Shown: positions 33,897 to 45,195 of the stretch, piece after piece
Position numbering within the stretch: position 1 is the first letter of the stretch
How the letters are laid out: each line of letters begins with the position of its first letter
Assembly (NCBI GenBank): GCA_936450465.1
Contig: OW388291.1
Location: forward strand, 32,340,656-32,404,655
DNA: 64,000 nt
Source: Gibbula magus
Lineage: Eukaryota > Mollusca > Gastropoda > Trochida > Trochidae
Direction of reading: 5' to 3'
Position numbers and translations under genes: made by a program
Notes under the pieces: model-generated
Told to the model about the DNA's origin: nothing
The model's database searches: none
Seen by the model: only the letters and a program-made list of their open reading frames with translations

Positions 33897-34549
33897 CTAT
33901 GGCATGACGGCAAAGTGTCTCCTGTCCAGAATGAAACGGAGGTATCGGCGATCCCGATAGTGAATCGGAACGTGCAGGTACGCATCCTGGAGATTGAGGG
34001 ACACCATGCAGTCTGAGCGCTCCAGAGATCGCATCACAGAGGGAAGCGTCAATAGTCGAAAATATGGCGGCCGAACGAGGTAGGAGCGGTTGAATACCTT
34101 CAAATAGTGAATGAGCCGCCATTTTTTCGAATTCCTTTTTGGTATGATGAATACTGGGGGGTAAAACCCGGGCGTAAGATGCGGGGTCAGGACCTCCTTC
34201 ACCGCCCCTTTGGAGATTAAAATCTCCACCTGTTCCAACGTCAATTGGAGCTGGTCCTTTGCTAAGGGATGTCTGTTGGAGCACAGGTAAGAGGCGGAGG
34301 GGATGAGACGGGAATACGGAACCCCTGACCCAGAATCCGACAAACGGATGGGTCTAACCCCAACTGCACCCAATTGCTGACGTAGTCCCGAAGCCGACCC
34401 CCCACCGAACCCTCCGACACCGTAACGAGTGGAGGAGGAAGAAGAGGGGGTGACCAATGGTCACTTCCTCCACTTCCCTTTCTGAGGGGTACGAATTCCT
34501 GTGCCAGCGCGGGGGGACTTTGGGGACTGACCCGTGGATCCGCGGCCAC
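33897..34549 (-). pseudogene. DIRS reverse transcriptase, N-terminal half only
   Basis: Begins in frame 34549-34262 (GGRLRDYVSNWVQLGLDPSV), shifts frame, and continues as LEQVEILISKGAVKEV, FIIPKRNSKKWRLI and SLNLQDAYLHVPIHYRDRRY. The last contains the RT box A Asp. It ends at FILDRRHFAVMP; the palm segment with the YxDD box that should follow is absent, with only about 40 bp before the RNase H part. This internal deletion kills the polymerase. Confidence 0.82.
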
Positions 34550-34642
34550 GACCTCCCCAACGAAAGTCCGTTTTGGCCTTCTTAGGCGAAGGTTGGCCTC
34601 TGCCGCGACCTTGGCCCTGACTGAAGTTAGTAAGCGGACGCT

Positions 34643-35980
34643 TCAGCGTAGTCTGACGAGCCGATTGGTCAGGTCCTGCTGCTGCGCCTCCTGTCGCGCC
34701 CTCAAAACCTCGGGGATCCGACCCGCAAACAAGGATTCAGAGTGGGCAGGGGCTTGTCGGAGAAAGGATTTCTGATCCGCGCTGATCCCCCAACGGTGTA
34801 GGAAATTGTCCCTACGTAGCACTGTAATGCCCGAAGAAATCCGTGAAGCAGATAACATAATCTGCGCAAGATCCGCCGCCACGTTGCCGAATGCTTTGAA
34901 CAGCACCGGGTCACCTGACTCCATGCCAGCCTGTTTGGCACAGGCAAGCATCGCCTGACAGGTGAACGCCATGTTGTTGCCCAACCCTAACACTGTGCGA
35001 GCCTCTCTGTCGAAATGTGTAATTTGCGCATCAGTAATGCGATGAGGCGCATCAGGGGCAATCAACCGAGACGCACCCTGAGCAGGAGGAACGAGTTGAA
35101 AAGGAGTCGGGTACAAAGGCAAAAACTGCCGGCGCTTATCCGAAACCACTAAAGCCAGAAGAAGACGGCTGGGAAGCGCGGAGGAGACTACTTGCTCCAT
35201 ATCCTCGGCGGCATCAAACAGGAGCCTATGCGGCGGAAGAGCGAGACGCACGGCAGCTAAGTCCCCTTCAGGACAAAAGGAAGCATTCCTGGCTGCCGAC
35301 AAACGAGGTCCCGACATGCTGACCTGACTGAGTGGTATCTCCGCGATTGAGGCCACCTCCGACAGCATAGCGACTGAGTCAATAACCGGTGGATCCTCCC
35401 ACCAATAGATACCCTCCGCATCGGGTACGATATTGATGAACGGAGGGTCCGACACATCAACAAATCGGACGTCACACTCCGCCAAGTCTGGCGAGGAATC
35501 CTGGGCGGGCGACTGCACCGTGACCCGACGCGAAGGGGTGTGAGGCGCACGCACAGAGGTAGCTGACCCGGAGGCCCTCAAGGACGTGGAACGCGAACCG
35601 TGAGACCCGCAGTCCGCATCGGGTTCACGAACCTGCGTAGCAGCGGGGGTGGCGAGACTAGGCAAAGCCAGCTGACCCAACCGAGCATCCAGCAATGAAG
35701 AGACCATGTCCTTAACGGACGCGAGAAGGAGGTCAGGGTTGACTTTGTCAGACCTATCCTTCTTGGACTTGTTGTTCTTGCTCTTGGGTGTGGAGGGTCC
35801 GCCGACTTTCAGTCTCAAAGGGGACATGCGTCTGTCTGACGTAGGTGGAGAAGAAGTACGAGTCTGCGGACGAGAAGGCGAACGCGAAAGGGTGGAGAGT
35901 GAATCTCTCGACCCCCTAACGGAGTCAGATAAAACCGGCGATTCCCTGTCGAAACTCATCCACCCATTCCTTAAGGACAA
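34643..35980 (-). pseudogene. DIRS Gag-like ORF1
   Basis: 445-codon open frame with a Ser/Pro/Arg-rich N-terminal third, an acidic middle and a helical C-terminal part (ending QQQDLTNRLVRLR), the composition expected of a DIRS Gag. The true start is probably upstream at about 36251, where a Cys-rich stretch (CTNCGGRKS...LCRKCKDLCE) is followed by a stop near 36157 and a frame change before 35980. Length is usual for the family. Confidence 0.65.
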
Positions 35981-36534
35981 TGTCTACCCTCTCCTCTGGA
36001 GACGGGTGACGAATGGGAGACACCTTCTGACTCTTACTCGTTGAAGCGGAACGTTTCTGAACCGCAGCCCTATCGGTGACGGACTTGCGAATAGCCGAGA
36101 CATACGCTTGGAAGTCAGCTGCGGAGAGAGGAGCACACTCGACGCAACGATAATCTTACTCGCAAAGATCCTTGCACTTCCTACACAAAAGGTGCAGATC
36201 CTTGATCGCAGATTTCCTACCCCCGCAATTTGTACAAAAAGCGGAGTACATGACGGTGTAGGCGAATCACTAACCTGGTGAGTGAGTGACCAAGAAGCGT
36301 AGCGAAGGAAAAGCAACCCTTCCGACAGCTAATTACCAACAAAAGCATACTCACAAGAAAACGCAGACGGCGAGCGCTTAAGTTAGTGTACACAAGGCAA
36401 CCAGCAGAAAGCAGAGGCTCCGAACTCGAAGAGAACAAAGTCAATGTCAATGAACAAGCGAGTCAAACAGAACCAAGCTTAATACGAAGACCGAAGCGAA
36501 TGCTTAGCAAGGCACGACAGGCGAACCCTCTGCA

Positions 36535-37160
36535 ATAGTATGGCCTAAGGCGATGGACAAGCTGAAGCGAGTGACCTTTGCAAGCCACTGGCGAGAAGAT
36601 GTGAGGCAAGTAGAATCAAACCTATGGCGAACGACTAGCGAAGCGTAGCTTGACGAAGCTTAGCAAGCGAAAGACAGGCGAAGCCTACGCTCGAATGCTT
36701 AGCGAAGCGAATGACAGGTGAACCCTCCGCAATAGTCAGGCCTAAGGTGATGGACAAGCTGAAGCGAGTGATCTTTGCAAGCCACTGGCGAGATGATGCA
36801 AGTCAAGTAGAATCTAACCTATGTAGTATGACTAGCGAAGCGAAAGCTTGACGAAAGCTTAGCGAATTCTACGCGGAAGCTTAGCGAAGCGAATGACAGG
36901 TGAAACCTCCGCAATAGTCAGGCCTAAGGTGATGGACAAGCTGAAGCGAGTGACCTTTGCAAGCCACTGCCGAGATGATGCAAGTCAAGTAGAATCAAAC
37001 CTATGGCGAATGACTAGCGAAGCGAATGCTTGACGAATGCTTCGCGAACCAAATGACAGGCGAAACCTACGCGAGTGTCGAACCTAAGGCGATGAACAAG
37101 CGAAGCAAGTGACCTTTGCAAGCCACAGGCGAGATGATGCGAGTCAAGTAGAATCGAGCA
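36535..37160. repeat. Diverged tandem repeats in DIRS 5' region
   Basis: About four units with spacings of about 197, 182 and 159 bp, anchored by GGCCTAAGGCGATGGACAAG and GTGACCTTTGCAAGCCACTG. Between them lie many GCGAAGCGAA-like motifs. Sits between the right inverted repeat and the Gag-like start. Confidence 0.8.
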
Positions 37161-37894
37161 AAAGGTGAACGACAGGTAAACCAGTCACTAACGAAGCAAG
37201 TCACAAGCGAGAAGATGCCAGCCAAGCTGATTTCCACCTAAGGCCCCCTAAGGCTAGTAACTGGCGAACCCTTCGCAAGACAACGCGTAGTCAAGTGGAT
37301 CAACCCTAAGGCGAATGACTGGCGGAGCGAATGACAAGCGTAGGCCTACGCAAGTCAGACGAGACGAAGCGAGGTCGAAAACCCCAGGCGAACAAGGATA
37401 CAGGCGGAGGGTCCGCTTGGGCCGTGCGAACCAAGCAGTAACCCGACGCAGGTGAGAGAAAAACAAGCGACACGACTTGCACGCAAAGCATGCAACTACC
37501 CCGCCAGGCAGCACACACCTAGCACATGTCAACAATGCCCCTTGTAACTCAACACCTGGTAAAAAACAGATTGTCTAACAACCTGCTAACGACGAACGTA
37601 GTTAAGGCGTGAAAAGTATCTCTTAATTAAGTAAGCAGATAAAATAGCAATAGCCAGAAGCGCTAACAAAAACCTAGTCACAGAACAAAACACGTCTGCC
37701 TTGCCCTGCAACAAATAGGAGAGCGATTTATTCCGGTAGTGACGTCACGAGACCAGGCAGACTTACCTGCCCTTGGATAGGGATATTACGCAACCCTTAC
37801 TCCACTTTCAAGTTCGTCTGTGTTAAGGTTGAAATAGCATTACCTATATGAGGTAAGGCCTAGTAGGTCTGGTCAACAGATAGGTATTTAAATA

Positions 37895-39205
37895 ATACAT
37901 AATTTAAAAATTATATAGACACATATATAGATATAATCAAGTTGTAAACTGTTAGATAACAGACATGTATGAATAAAATACAAAAATGTATCACAAGATG
38001 TAAGATCTATATAAATACTGCCATGTATAAAAACAAAACTAAAAGCTGTAAAGGAAACAGTTTCTTCGATTTAAGATAGAAGTGCAGATTTTGATAGCTA
38101 AATGACATATCACATGTGATATGTATGTCTATTATTTACTCGTAGCCAAAGTTTTGGCACATTAATCAGACCATGTGCAGTGGACCCTGAACTGTGTTGT
38201 TTTAGTCTGTAGAAGTTTTGGCATGTAGATATTTTGCGAGGTTACCCACGGGATCCACAAACATGTGTACACAATCCTACTGTACCGACAGCAACCAACA
38301 TGACCAGTGGGTACATGTAGTCGATTTATTCAAGAAAAAGAAAATACAATGTAATTACGTTTATCTTTCACAATTCAGACCTTAAGTTAGATTTACGGAC
38401 ATCAGCAACTCTATCCAGGAAAACAAAGTGCATAGACCTTGAATAAACGTTATATATATCGCAATCAAGCTCATTGGTAAGTAGAAAAATAAGCTAGTTT
38501 GAGTAATTTATGAGTTCATTGTATGGATATCCAGTAAATGTAGGTGAGAGATGTGACACTAGACATCCGGTGATTTACTACGCCTGCTGTTGCTAACCGG
38601 CGTCCGAATGTTGGTGAACTTAAAGCTTTGACAGAATATGCAAACGAATATACGTTTGTACGTGGCTCTGTACGTAACATGATTCTCCATGATTCATTCA
38701 ACTGAACATTACAGTTTATTGACCGAGACGAAAACTATCATATTGCTTGATATGAATAATAACTAATTATTACCTGGATACCTTTGAATATTGATTTATG
38801 TTGTATTTGTAATTGATGGAGCGGCACTTATATAAGCCCACGGCTTGTTGTGCCAATCCATATTCATGTAATTATTTTCATGAATAAAATATGTTTAAAT
38901 CATTACCTGGATAGATAAATAGAATATACATGTACATGTAATATACAATAGAATATATGTATCGCAATAGTCTCCGTACCTGTACCATTGTCAGAACAAT
39001 TGCCAGTAAATGATGTTTGCCCATTATTTATCTTTCGTCCATATACTGTTTGCAGATTAGCAGAAATACTGGATATTATCAATATTCTGCGTTTCTCTTA
39101 GTGTTACAAATATATGCTCAGAATGGCATCAACTGCTCTTTCTTGCTATACATATTCACTTCTAATTTGTTTTGTGAAATAATGTTCAGTAAAATTAAGA
39201 ATATA
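37895..39205. repeat. Long direct repeat, right copy (R2)
   Basis: Same sequence and orientation as 30767-31915, starting 10 bp outside the DIRS right end; carries an extra 121-bp insertion at 38781-38901. Confidence 0.92.
38781..38901 (+). mobile_element. Short retroposed insertion with 12-bp target duplication
   Basis: Flanked by ATTACCTGGATA at 38769-38780 and 38902-38913; R1 has a single copy and no insertion. The insert ends 'cccacggcttgttgtgcc...aataaaatatgtttaaatc', like the 3' end of a LINE. Probably a 5'-truncated LINE end. Confidence 0.82.
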
Positions 39206-39589
39206 CTGTGAAAGGTTATAATCTTGAGGATCACATAAAAGTCATATTTTAAAAATCTTTCTTTTTGTTTTCCAACTCTACTAGTGTAATTCTTTGTGAA
39301 AGTGTTAATGTATAGGGTATTAGTATATGTGTCTATGTCAGAATATGTTTGAGAGGCGAATGGCTGAATTAATATTTATTAAATGGTAATAAATAAAAGA
39401 CTGAGTTCTCTGATTTTGAGAATAATTGTGAATCACAACACTGAAAACATCAGAGGATATGACATCATGTCTACTATTGAAAGCAACATCATCGTCCTTG
39501 TTTAATGTGCATTGGCCAACTATGATATGTAGCCTGAACTCGCTCAATTAAAGCAACTTTTCCGACCAGAGAACTCAGAAGCATATAAT
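39206..39589 (+). other. Intergenic, nothing seen
   Basis: No gene or repeat recognised. Confidence 0.4.
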
Positions 39590-39910
39590 GAATTAGTGTT
39601 ATATTGCCACATGTATGACTCAAAATAATTTGCAGTTGTGATATCACTGTACTCATGACATCACTATTCTCTTGGAAATCTTAAATTCATGAATCTTTTC
39701 GATTGCTTTATGTGGGCGAGGAATACAGTGAATACTCAATTTCCTTCCTTGTAAAACAATTTCTTCAAAACCATTCTCTACTTGTTCCTCTATATAATAT
39801 ATATTTGAATGTAATATTTTACTTATTACTGGAATCATGAGTTGTGGACATATTCTAAAATCTAACACAGGCTGGCTACCCACTGTCGACGTTTTCTAGA
39901 GCACAATATC
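39590..39910 (-). repeat. Dispersed repeat shared with 15597-15900
   Basis: Shares TGCAGTTGTGAYATCAC and a minus-strand peptide string (LQGRKLSIHCIPRPHKAIEK) with the intron 9 copy. Decayed. Confidence 0.5.
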
Positions 39911-40089
39911 ATAGTGGGAGCATTTCAACTATTTAAAAATAATAAAACTGGAGCCATTGAGTGTGCAGCTCCTTAGATTTTATCATGCAATCGCCACTCT
40001 TTGAGGGACAGTTGTCTCTAAACCCTAGCTCCCTAGCTTCTCAGAATCAGTATTGAGTAAAAATCTATCTTGGTCTCGGTCAACCGTAA

Positions 40090-40270
40090 ATCCTGAATTA
40101 GACGCCTGCCTCGAATAGACACCCTTGCATAGAGCTTTATGAAATAAATATATAAAGGCCCGGTAAACAGAATTTAAATTCTACAATCGCCGCATCTTAC
40201 CGTAGTCACCTGTCCCGAAAAGAGAGGTTTAAAAACAATAGAAGCTAGGCGTCTAATGAAGGATTATTAA
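40090..40270. repeat. Dispersed repeat with 'gacgcctg' motifs
   Basis: Related to 11410-11645 and 62600-62830 (ATAGACACCCTTGCATAGAG, 'attctacaatcgc', 'aaaacaatagaag'). Confidence 0.6.
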
Positions 40271-41180
40271 ATGTTATAATAATATTAACTTATAAACTTA
40301 TTTTGTACACATCATGATATGTAGGCCTTGTTCAACCATGTTCTGCTAATAATTCTTGTTCTGTAATTTCCCTAAAACCGCTGTTCAACTATAGAATTAA
40401 TCTTACACTCCTACACTTCTGAAAAAAAAGTATTTATTCTTAAAATATCACCATTTTATTACACAATGAAAAAGAGTCTAAGCGAAATATAAAAAAAAAT
40501 GATAAGTAATGGACTAAACATGTTTTTATTCATAAAAACAAGCCTCCCCCTTAATCCAAATCAGCTTCGAAACTGCAAAAATTCAAAAAACATTATCACA
40601 TTCGTAACATCCATACCAAATTAAGTTTCCTAGTTATGTAATGCTGTGGAAACAAAACTTATTCTAAAGATCAAAAGTTTTTGGTCAAAATGTCAAAAAA
40701 TATTTGAACCATGGGAGTTTAAACCTCCTAAGATATGGTATAGGAAATCTCAACTATATCAAATTTGATGTTTCCAAGTTAATTTTTTTCTGAAACTATT
40801 TCGGACGGATGGATATTCCGAGTGCTATTTATGCCAGACTATGTTGTAGTATATAAAAGAAAATACGAATCTTCCAAACCCCTCAGAGATGTTAGTTGAG
40901 TAACAAGACAAAAATAAGCCTAATCTTTATCCATTGTGATAGCATTTTGTGTCCAATTAATCATAATCATTCTTTTTTCTAACGGAGTCAAACAAAAACA
41001 ATTGTATTGATGTGAGTTTTGTGAGTTTAGTATTTCATTCATTACTCGTTGATTAATTTCAGGAAAACTTGTTCGGAAATTCGCTCAGTGGAAATGGTTT
41101 TTGCCCATTTTTCATGTTTCTAACTACACTTTCTGAATAATTCATCATGATTTCATAAATTATGCAAACGTCAAAAGTCT
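40271..41180 (+). other. Intergenic, nothing seen
   Basis: AT-rich sequence without a recognisable gene or repeat. Confidence 0.4.
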
Positions 41181-41444
41181 TTGCCTCAAATGGACTGGCA
41201 AGACAGGAGGAGGCAGCGTGTCGAATCTGTTTTAACTCTCGACTACACATCACCGACGGAAAGCGATGGGGAAGATGATAACCTGTTGCACTGCATTCCT
41301 TTTGTTTGGGAGGCTACACAACTTAGGGATTATAAAAGGGCCTTGGATGCTGGGTATGTTAAGAATGCATCCGAACGAGCATTGAAAAACATGAAAACTG
41401 CCATGCGGCATCCCGGGGCATGTTCAAGAGAGGTTTCAAAGTAA
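41181..41444 (+). CDS. Unassigned acidic ORF fragment, interrupted by a palindrome
   Basis: Open frame of 87 codons with coding-like composition. It has an acidic Ser-rich stretch (DYTSPTESDGEDDNLLHCIP) followed by a helical basic segment (DYKRALDAGYVKNASERALK). It resembles, from memory, N-terminal parts of repetitive invertebrate proteins with an 'ESDEE...PLPW' pattern, which are often transposon-linked; I cannot name the family. The frame ends inside the 52-bp palindrome at 41422-41473, so it is probably a fragment. Confidence 0.3.
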   Translation: MPQMDWQDRRRQRVESVLTLDYTSPTESDGEDDNLLHCIPFVWEATQLRDYKRALDAGYVKNASERALKNMKTAMRHPGACSREVSK

Positions 41445-41473
41445 TCGCGATTACTTTTAAACCTCTCTTGAAC
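41422..41473. repeat. 52-bp near-perfect palindrome
   Basis: GTTCAAGAGAGGTTT...AAAGTAATCGCGATTACTTT...AAACCTCTCTTGAAC with a single mismatch pair and no loop. Half copies recur nearby: TTCAAGAGAGAATGAGCGCT near 41538 and TTCAAGAGAAGTTTCAAAGT at 41639. Confidence 0.93.
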
Positions 41474-41756
41474 GTGTTTGCTCATTGTAGCGCTACGTAG
41501 CAAGGTGAGCAAACTTCGAGGAATTTGCACCGTGTCGTTCAAGAGAGAATGAGCGCTACTTGCATTGAGCGCTACATTGAGCGATCAATAAGCGATTATA
41601 AGCGCGCGCTGTTATATGGAACGGTCCCCTTGGCCTTGTTCAAGAGAAGTTTCAAAGTAATCGCTCAATAATAATAAATAAATAAATAACCTCCGTCCGT
41701 TCAATTTTGATTATGCTCTATAGATTTCACTTCAAGGCTTGCTAGTATATTTCATG

Positions 41757-41942
41757 TTCTAAATGTATTTTGTACTCAAATCAGACACACCTTAGAGACG
41801 AACTCATTACATCAATCCCTTCATTTGAGTCTGTGTTATGTACTGTTAAGAGTTTTGATTTTTCAGCGCCCTACAGTACATAACATCACATAATAAAAAC
41901 TCTAAGAAGTATCTGATTTGAGTACAATATATATTTAGAACA
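41757..41942. mobile_element. Foldback MITE
   Basis: GTTCTAAATGTATTTTGTAC with TCAAATCAGA at the left and the matching complement at 41912-41942; a second inner pair (GTTATGTACTGT / ACAGTACATAAC) lies between. Confidence 0.8.
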
Positions 41943-41964
41943 AGAATATGTACTGAGAACAAAA

Positions 41965-42290
41965 ACTCTTGCTGCATTCTCAACTTTGTGCTTATTAGCT
42001 CTGCTCTAGTCATGGTGTATTTGGTAATTATTCATCAAAATCTATCATTGCTGTGAGTACGATGTGAGAATGAGATAAATATTAATTATAGGTGTTGTTC
42101 TAAATTACCTGTAATTTCATGAATGAATTCACGTTCGTTTTATGAATGAATAATGTAGTCCAGGCAGCGTCAGAGTTCATCGTTAGCCAATCAAATACTT
42201 GAAGGCGTTATGCATACATATGTGCAATAACAGATTGTTATGAAACCCCTTTACGAAGTACCCCGTGGGTAATAAATATATTTATGTTCC
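41965..42290 (-). repeat. Dispersed repeat, inverted copy of 24300-24640
   Basis: See 24300-24640; the reverse complement agrees over most of its length with small gaps. Confidence 0.75.
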
Positions 42291-43658
42291 AAAATTGTGT
42301 GTAATTGTATGAGACAAAAATGAATATGCCATTTGCTAAATAACTATTTCCTGTCATTATCGGACTTTGCAATTTGAAAACAAATATAACTTGATTATCC
42401 TCTAAACTACATACTATTTTTCAGTATCAGTATTCTTACATTATTTGTTTTAGAACATGTATCGTATTTATAGTTACAATCCTTTAATCAACAACAAATT
42501 GGCGGGGATTTGTAAACTGAGAACTTTCGTCATGTATGAGATGTGTGGCAGTAAGATAAACATAACATCTTAAAACATAAATTCAATCCGCACTTATTGC
42601 TTTGTGATTTTCTTCAAGAATTTTAAGGCATTCTATTGCGGTTAGTGTGATGTTTCCTATCAATACTAACTTGATATCATTTTAAAGACGTTAACACATG
42701 TAATATTCTTAAAATTTTGTCATAATCAACCGTGAACCGTAGACCAGCATCAATTGTCCTTTTATAATCCCTTATTGTGTATATAACCAGACCTAATTGT
42801 GTTCATAACCGTTATGTATTCTTAAGCTTCTTCCTATTTGGCAGTGATTTGAATACTGTCTTTAGATAATTTGGAAATAACTGAGCAAACATTTGCTAAA
42901 TGTGCGTCAATATAATAATTGTTTTACTATTGAGTATGGTTTTCGCCCATTTATAAGATTGGAAGAAGTAGAAATAACAATCCAATTAAAAAACCTTTAA
43001 TGTAAGTAAGAGGTAATACTGTTCTTCGGTTGGTAATTCTATGTATAAATGACACTGTTGCTATTTCTATCTAATTAAATTGCTTTACTTGTTTCAAAGT
43101 AAGAATTTAACTTGAAATGTGTCCTATGAAACAGCTGTGGAAAATATGACATTTGAAATTGCAATTTCGATGACTGTTGAATAATTGTACTGGAATATTT
43201 GTAACTCTAACATAATTTATTTAAATGATGTAACTGTATACCCATGAATACCCACCTACTCGTCCCTATCAACTATTGTTTTCCTTTATAATTCTTTTGT
43301 TTAAAATGAAAAGTTCAAGTCAAGTAATGCCATGCAGATTGTTAAAAACTTGTCATCACATTCAATTGTTTTTCATAACTTTTGGTGTCGAATTGGTAAG
43401 AAATGTATACATGTACTCATCGTTTTTTATTTAAATAATTTTCTGCTTGTCAAATATATACTAGATGTTAATGATTAATATCATTAATGTAATTAAAAAA
43501 CAGGTATTTCAGGTAATGTTTATTATCTCTTAATATCACAATGTATATTTTTTTATAAACAAATGTGGCCTTAAAACTAATTTATATGTTTTATGTGTAT
43601 ATATGTTAATTAATCTAATATATGTTACACCTTTGTTAATCAAATGAATTGAATAATT
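42291..43658 (+). other. Intergenic, nothing seen
   Basis: AT-rich, no gene or repeat recognised. Confidence 0.4.
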
Positions 43659-43766
43659 GGCTTATAAACGGGTTGAAAGTTCAAGTTAAACTGTAGTATA
43701 AATGCCGTCGACAAGCTCCGGCATTTATACCAGTTTAACTTGCACCTTTCAACCCGTTTATAAGCC
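43659..43766. mobile_element. 108-bp hairpin
   Basis: GGCTTATAAACGGGTTGAAA ... ATAAATGCCG, a loop TCGACAAGCTC, then the complement. Arms of about 48 bp with few mismatches. Confidence 0.9.
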
Positions 43767-45109
43767 AGTGAACAAACACATTATGAAATCTATTTCTTAA
43801 ATATTCTCAATGATTATACGATTCAAGCAAAAGACCTAGTTGGGGAAACAGTTATTTTAATATCTGTAGGGACAACATAATTGAATCAAATGATACAAAA
43901 ATAAACGTAAAAAATATACGTTTCCGAAACCATCCATTAACTTTGTGTCTCTTTCGTTTGTTTATTTATAGTGTGCCAGAAGGCCACAATGCTATAGAAA
44001 ATAATAGACTTTATCTAAATTCCGCTGGAAATCATGTTACGTTATAATGAGAAATTTAAATGAATATTGGTTGCTGTAATATGAGTAATTTCATTCTTTC
44101 AAGTCAACTGGTCAAACGTTAGAAGCTTCCTTTTAGTCAACAGTCACTAGTTACAGCTATATGAACCTTTTTGGAAAAGACACTGACGAAATCTGGTAAC
44201 TGCCAACTGCTTAAAACAAAGAGGAGGGTTTATTATAGGTTGAAGTGGTAAGATTCAAAATGTACATGTAAAAAGTCTTTGGCATCACTTATTCGAATGG
44301 ATCAAATATAAGACTGACATAAATTTAGAACTCAATATAACATATATTTTGTTGGGATACAAGGAAAAGCGTTCCAAATTTGATTTTTATTGTTACCAAA
44401 CATTACAAAATAATATTACTGCAAATGTCAAAATAGAAAGCCGCACATAAACGGTGTTAAATCAGTCATTCGAGACACTTATGACGTTAGTAAGCCGATG
44501 CTTTACACTAAATGTAGATGTAAAAAGTATATGTCTTTTGGTCTTCATGCCACAGTCTTCTCATTTTTCTGCTACGTTGAAATGAAAATGTATACCATGT
44601 AAACCCAAAAATGCCGAGTGCTATGTTAGATATTATACAACGTTACATATGTTGAAAATGTATGATGTATGTATATGTACTGTACTTTAAAAAAGAAATA
44701 AAATGATATAAAATTGCATTCAACATTTTATGATTAAAGTCGTTTTGTCAATATTTGTTGAAACCAAGCATGACATTTCTCCACCCAGTTTCTTCATTGT
44801 TTCGCGAGATTAAGGGTGTTTGATGCGTGAAAGTCAATTCGGTAACAGCAGTATATGTAAATATAGGATTGAATCCTTAATAACAAACCAGGCAGAAATT
44901 AATAAGTCCTTTGTCATGGCTCACATGTCAACTTACGTGTATTCAACACTACATATTGAATGCTTTGATATTGACCAGGTGTTGACACTGTATGTAAAGT
45001 AGTATACGACACAGTATAATCATTTGCATATAATTAACTTGACAATTAGATTATATATCAGTGTGTCTCGCTTTCACTCATTGTTGTTATTTCCTAGTCA
45101 ACTTGATAC
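43767..45109 (+). other. Upstream region of copy B
   Basis: AT-rich; no gene recognised. The 60-codon frame at 44820-45002 has no domain. Confidence 0.4.
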
Positions 45110-45117
45110 TATTTAAA
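45110..45117 (+). promoter_or_regulatory. Possible TATA box of transporter copy B
   Basis: TATTTAAA lies 45 bp before the ATG at 45162, which would place the start of transcription around 45138-45148. Weak evidence in AT-rich DNA; it rests on the exon 1 call. Confidence 0.35.
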
Positions 45118-45161
45118 GCACAAGTGAACTAAAGGGGAGTGAGTCAAGTCGATAGCTAACA

Positions 45162-45195
45162 ATGGCGGATGGTTCCCCTGAAAATCCTTCTCAAG
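45162..45195 (+). CDS. SLC17-type transporter B, exon 1 (start codon)
   Basis: MADGSPENPSQ plus one base; donor gtaggt. Chosen because its context is Kozak-like, its phase fits exon 2 and the sum of all exons is then a multiple of three. Short hydrophilic starts are usual in SLC17. The donor lies at the edge of a foldback element. Confidence 0.65.

Larger units (their letters stand above)
31937..37885 (-). mobile_element. DIRS-type tyrosine-recombinase retrotransposon (defective)
   Basis: About 5.9 kb, coding on the minus strand. The ends are inverted, not direct, repeats: 31937-32024 and 37794-37885 share the complement of ACAGATAGG/ACCTGTTGAC plus GACCTACTA, TGCTATTTCAAC and TTAACACAGACGAA. 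Inverted ends, a Gag-like ORF, RT-RNase H and a tyrosine recombinase in this order are the definition of DIRS1-like elements, which integrate through a circular intermediate without target duplication. Every ORF is broken (see parts) and the RT core is missing, so it is a dead copy. GC content is clearly higher than the flanks. Confidence 0.88.

Noticed and set aside
32882..33985. 367-codon Ser/Pro-rich frame over the RNase H region
   Set aside because: The stretch above about 33200 is an out-of-frame shadow of the RNase H coding frame; only its end belongs to the recombinase remnant.
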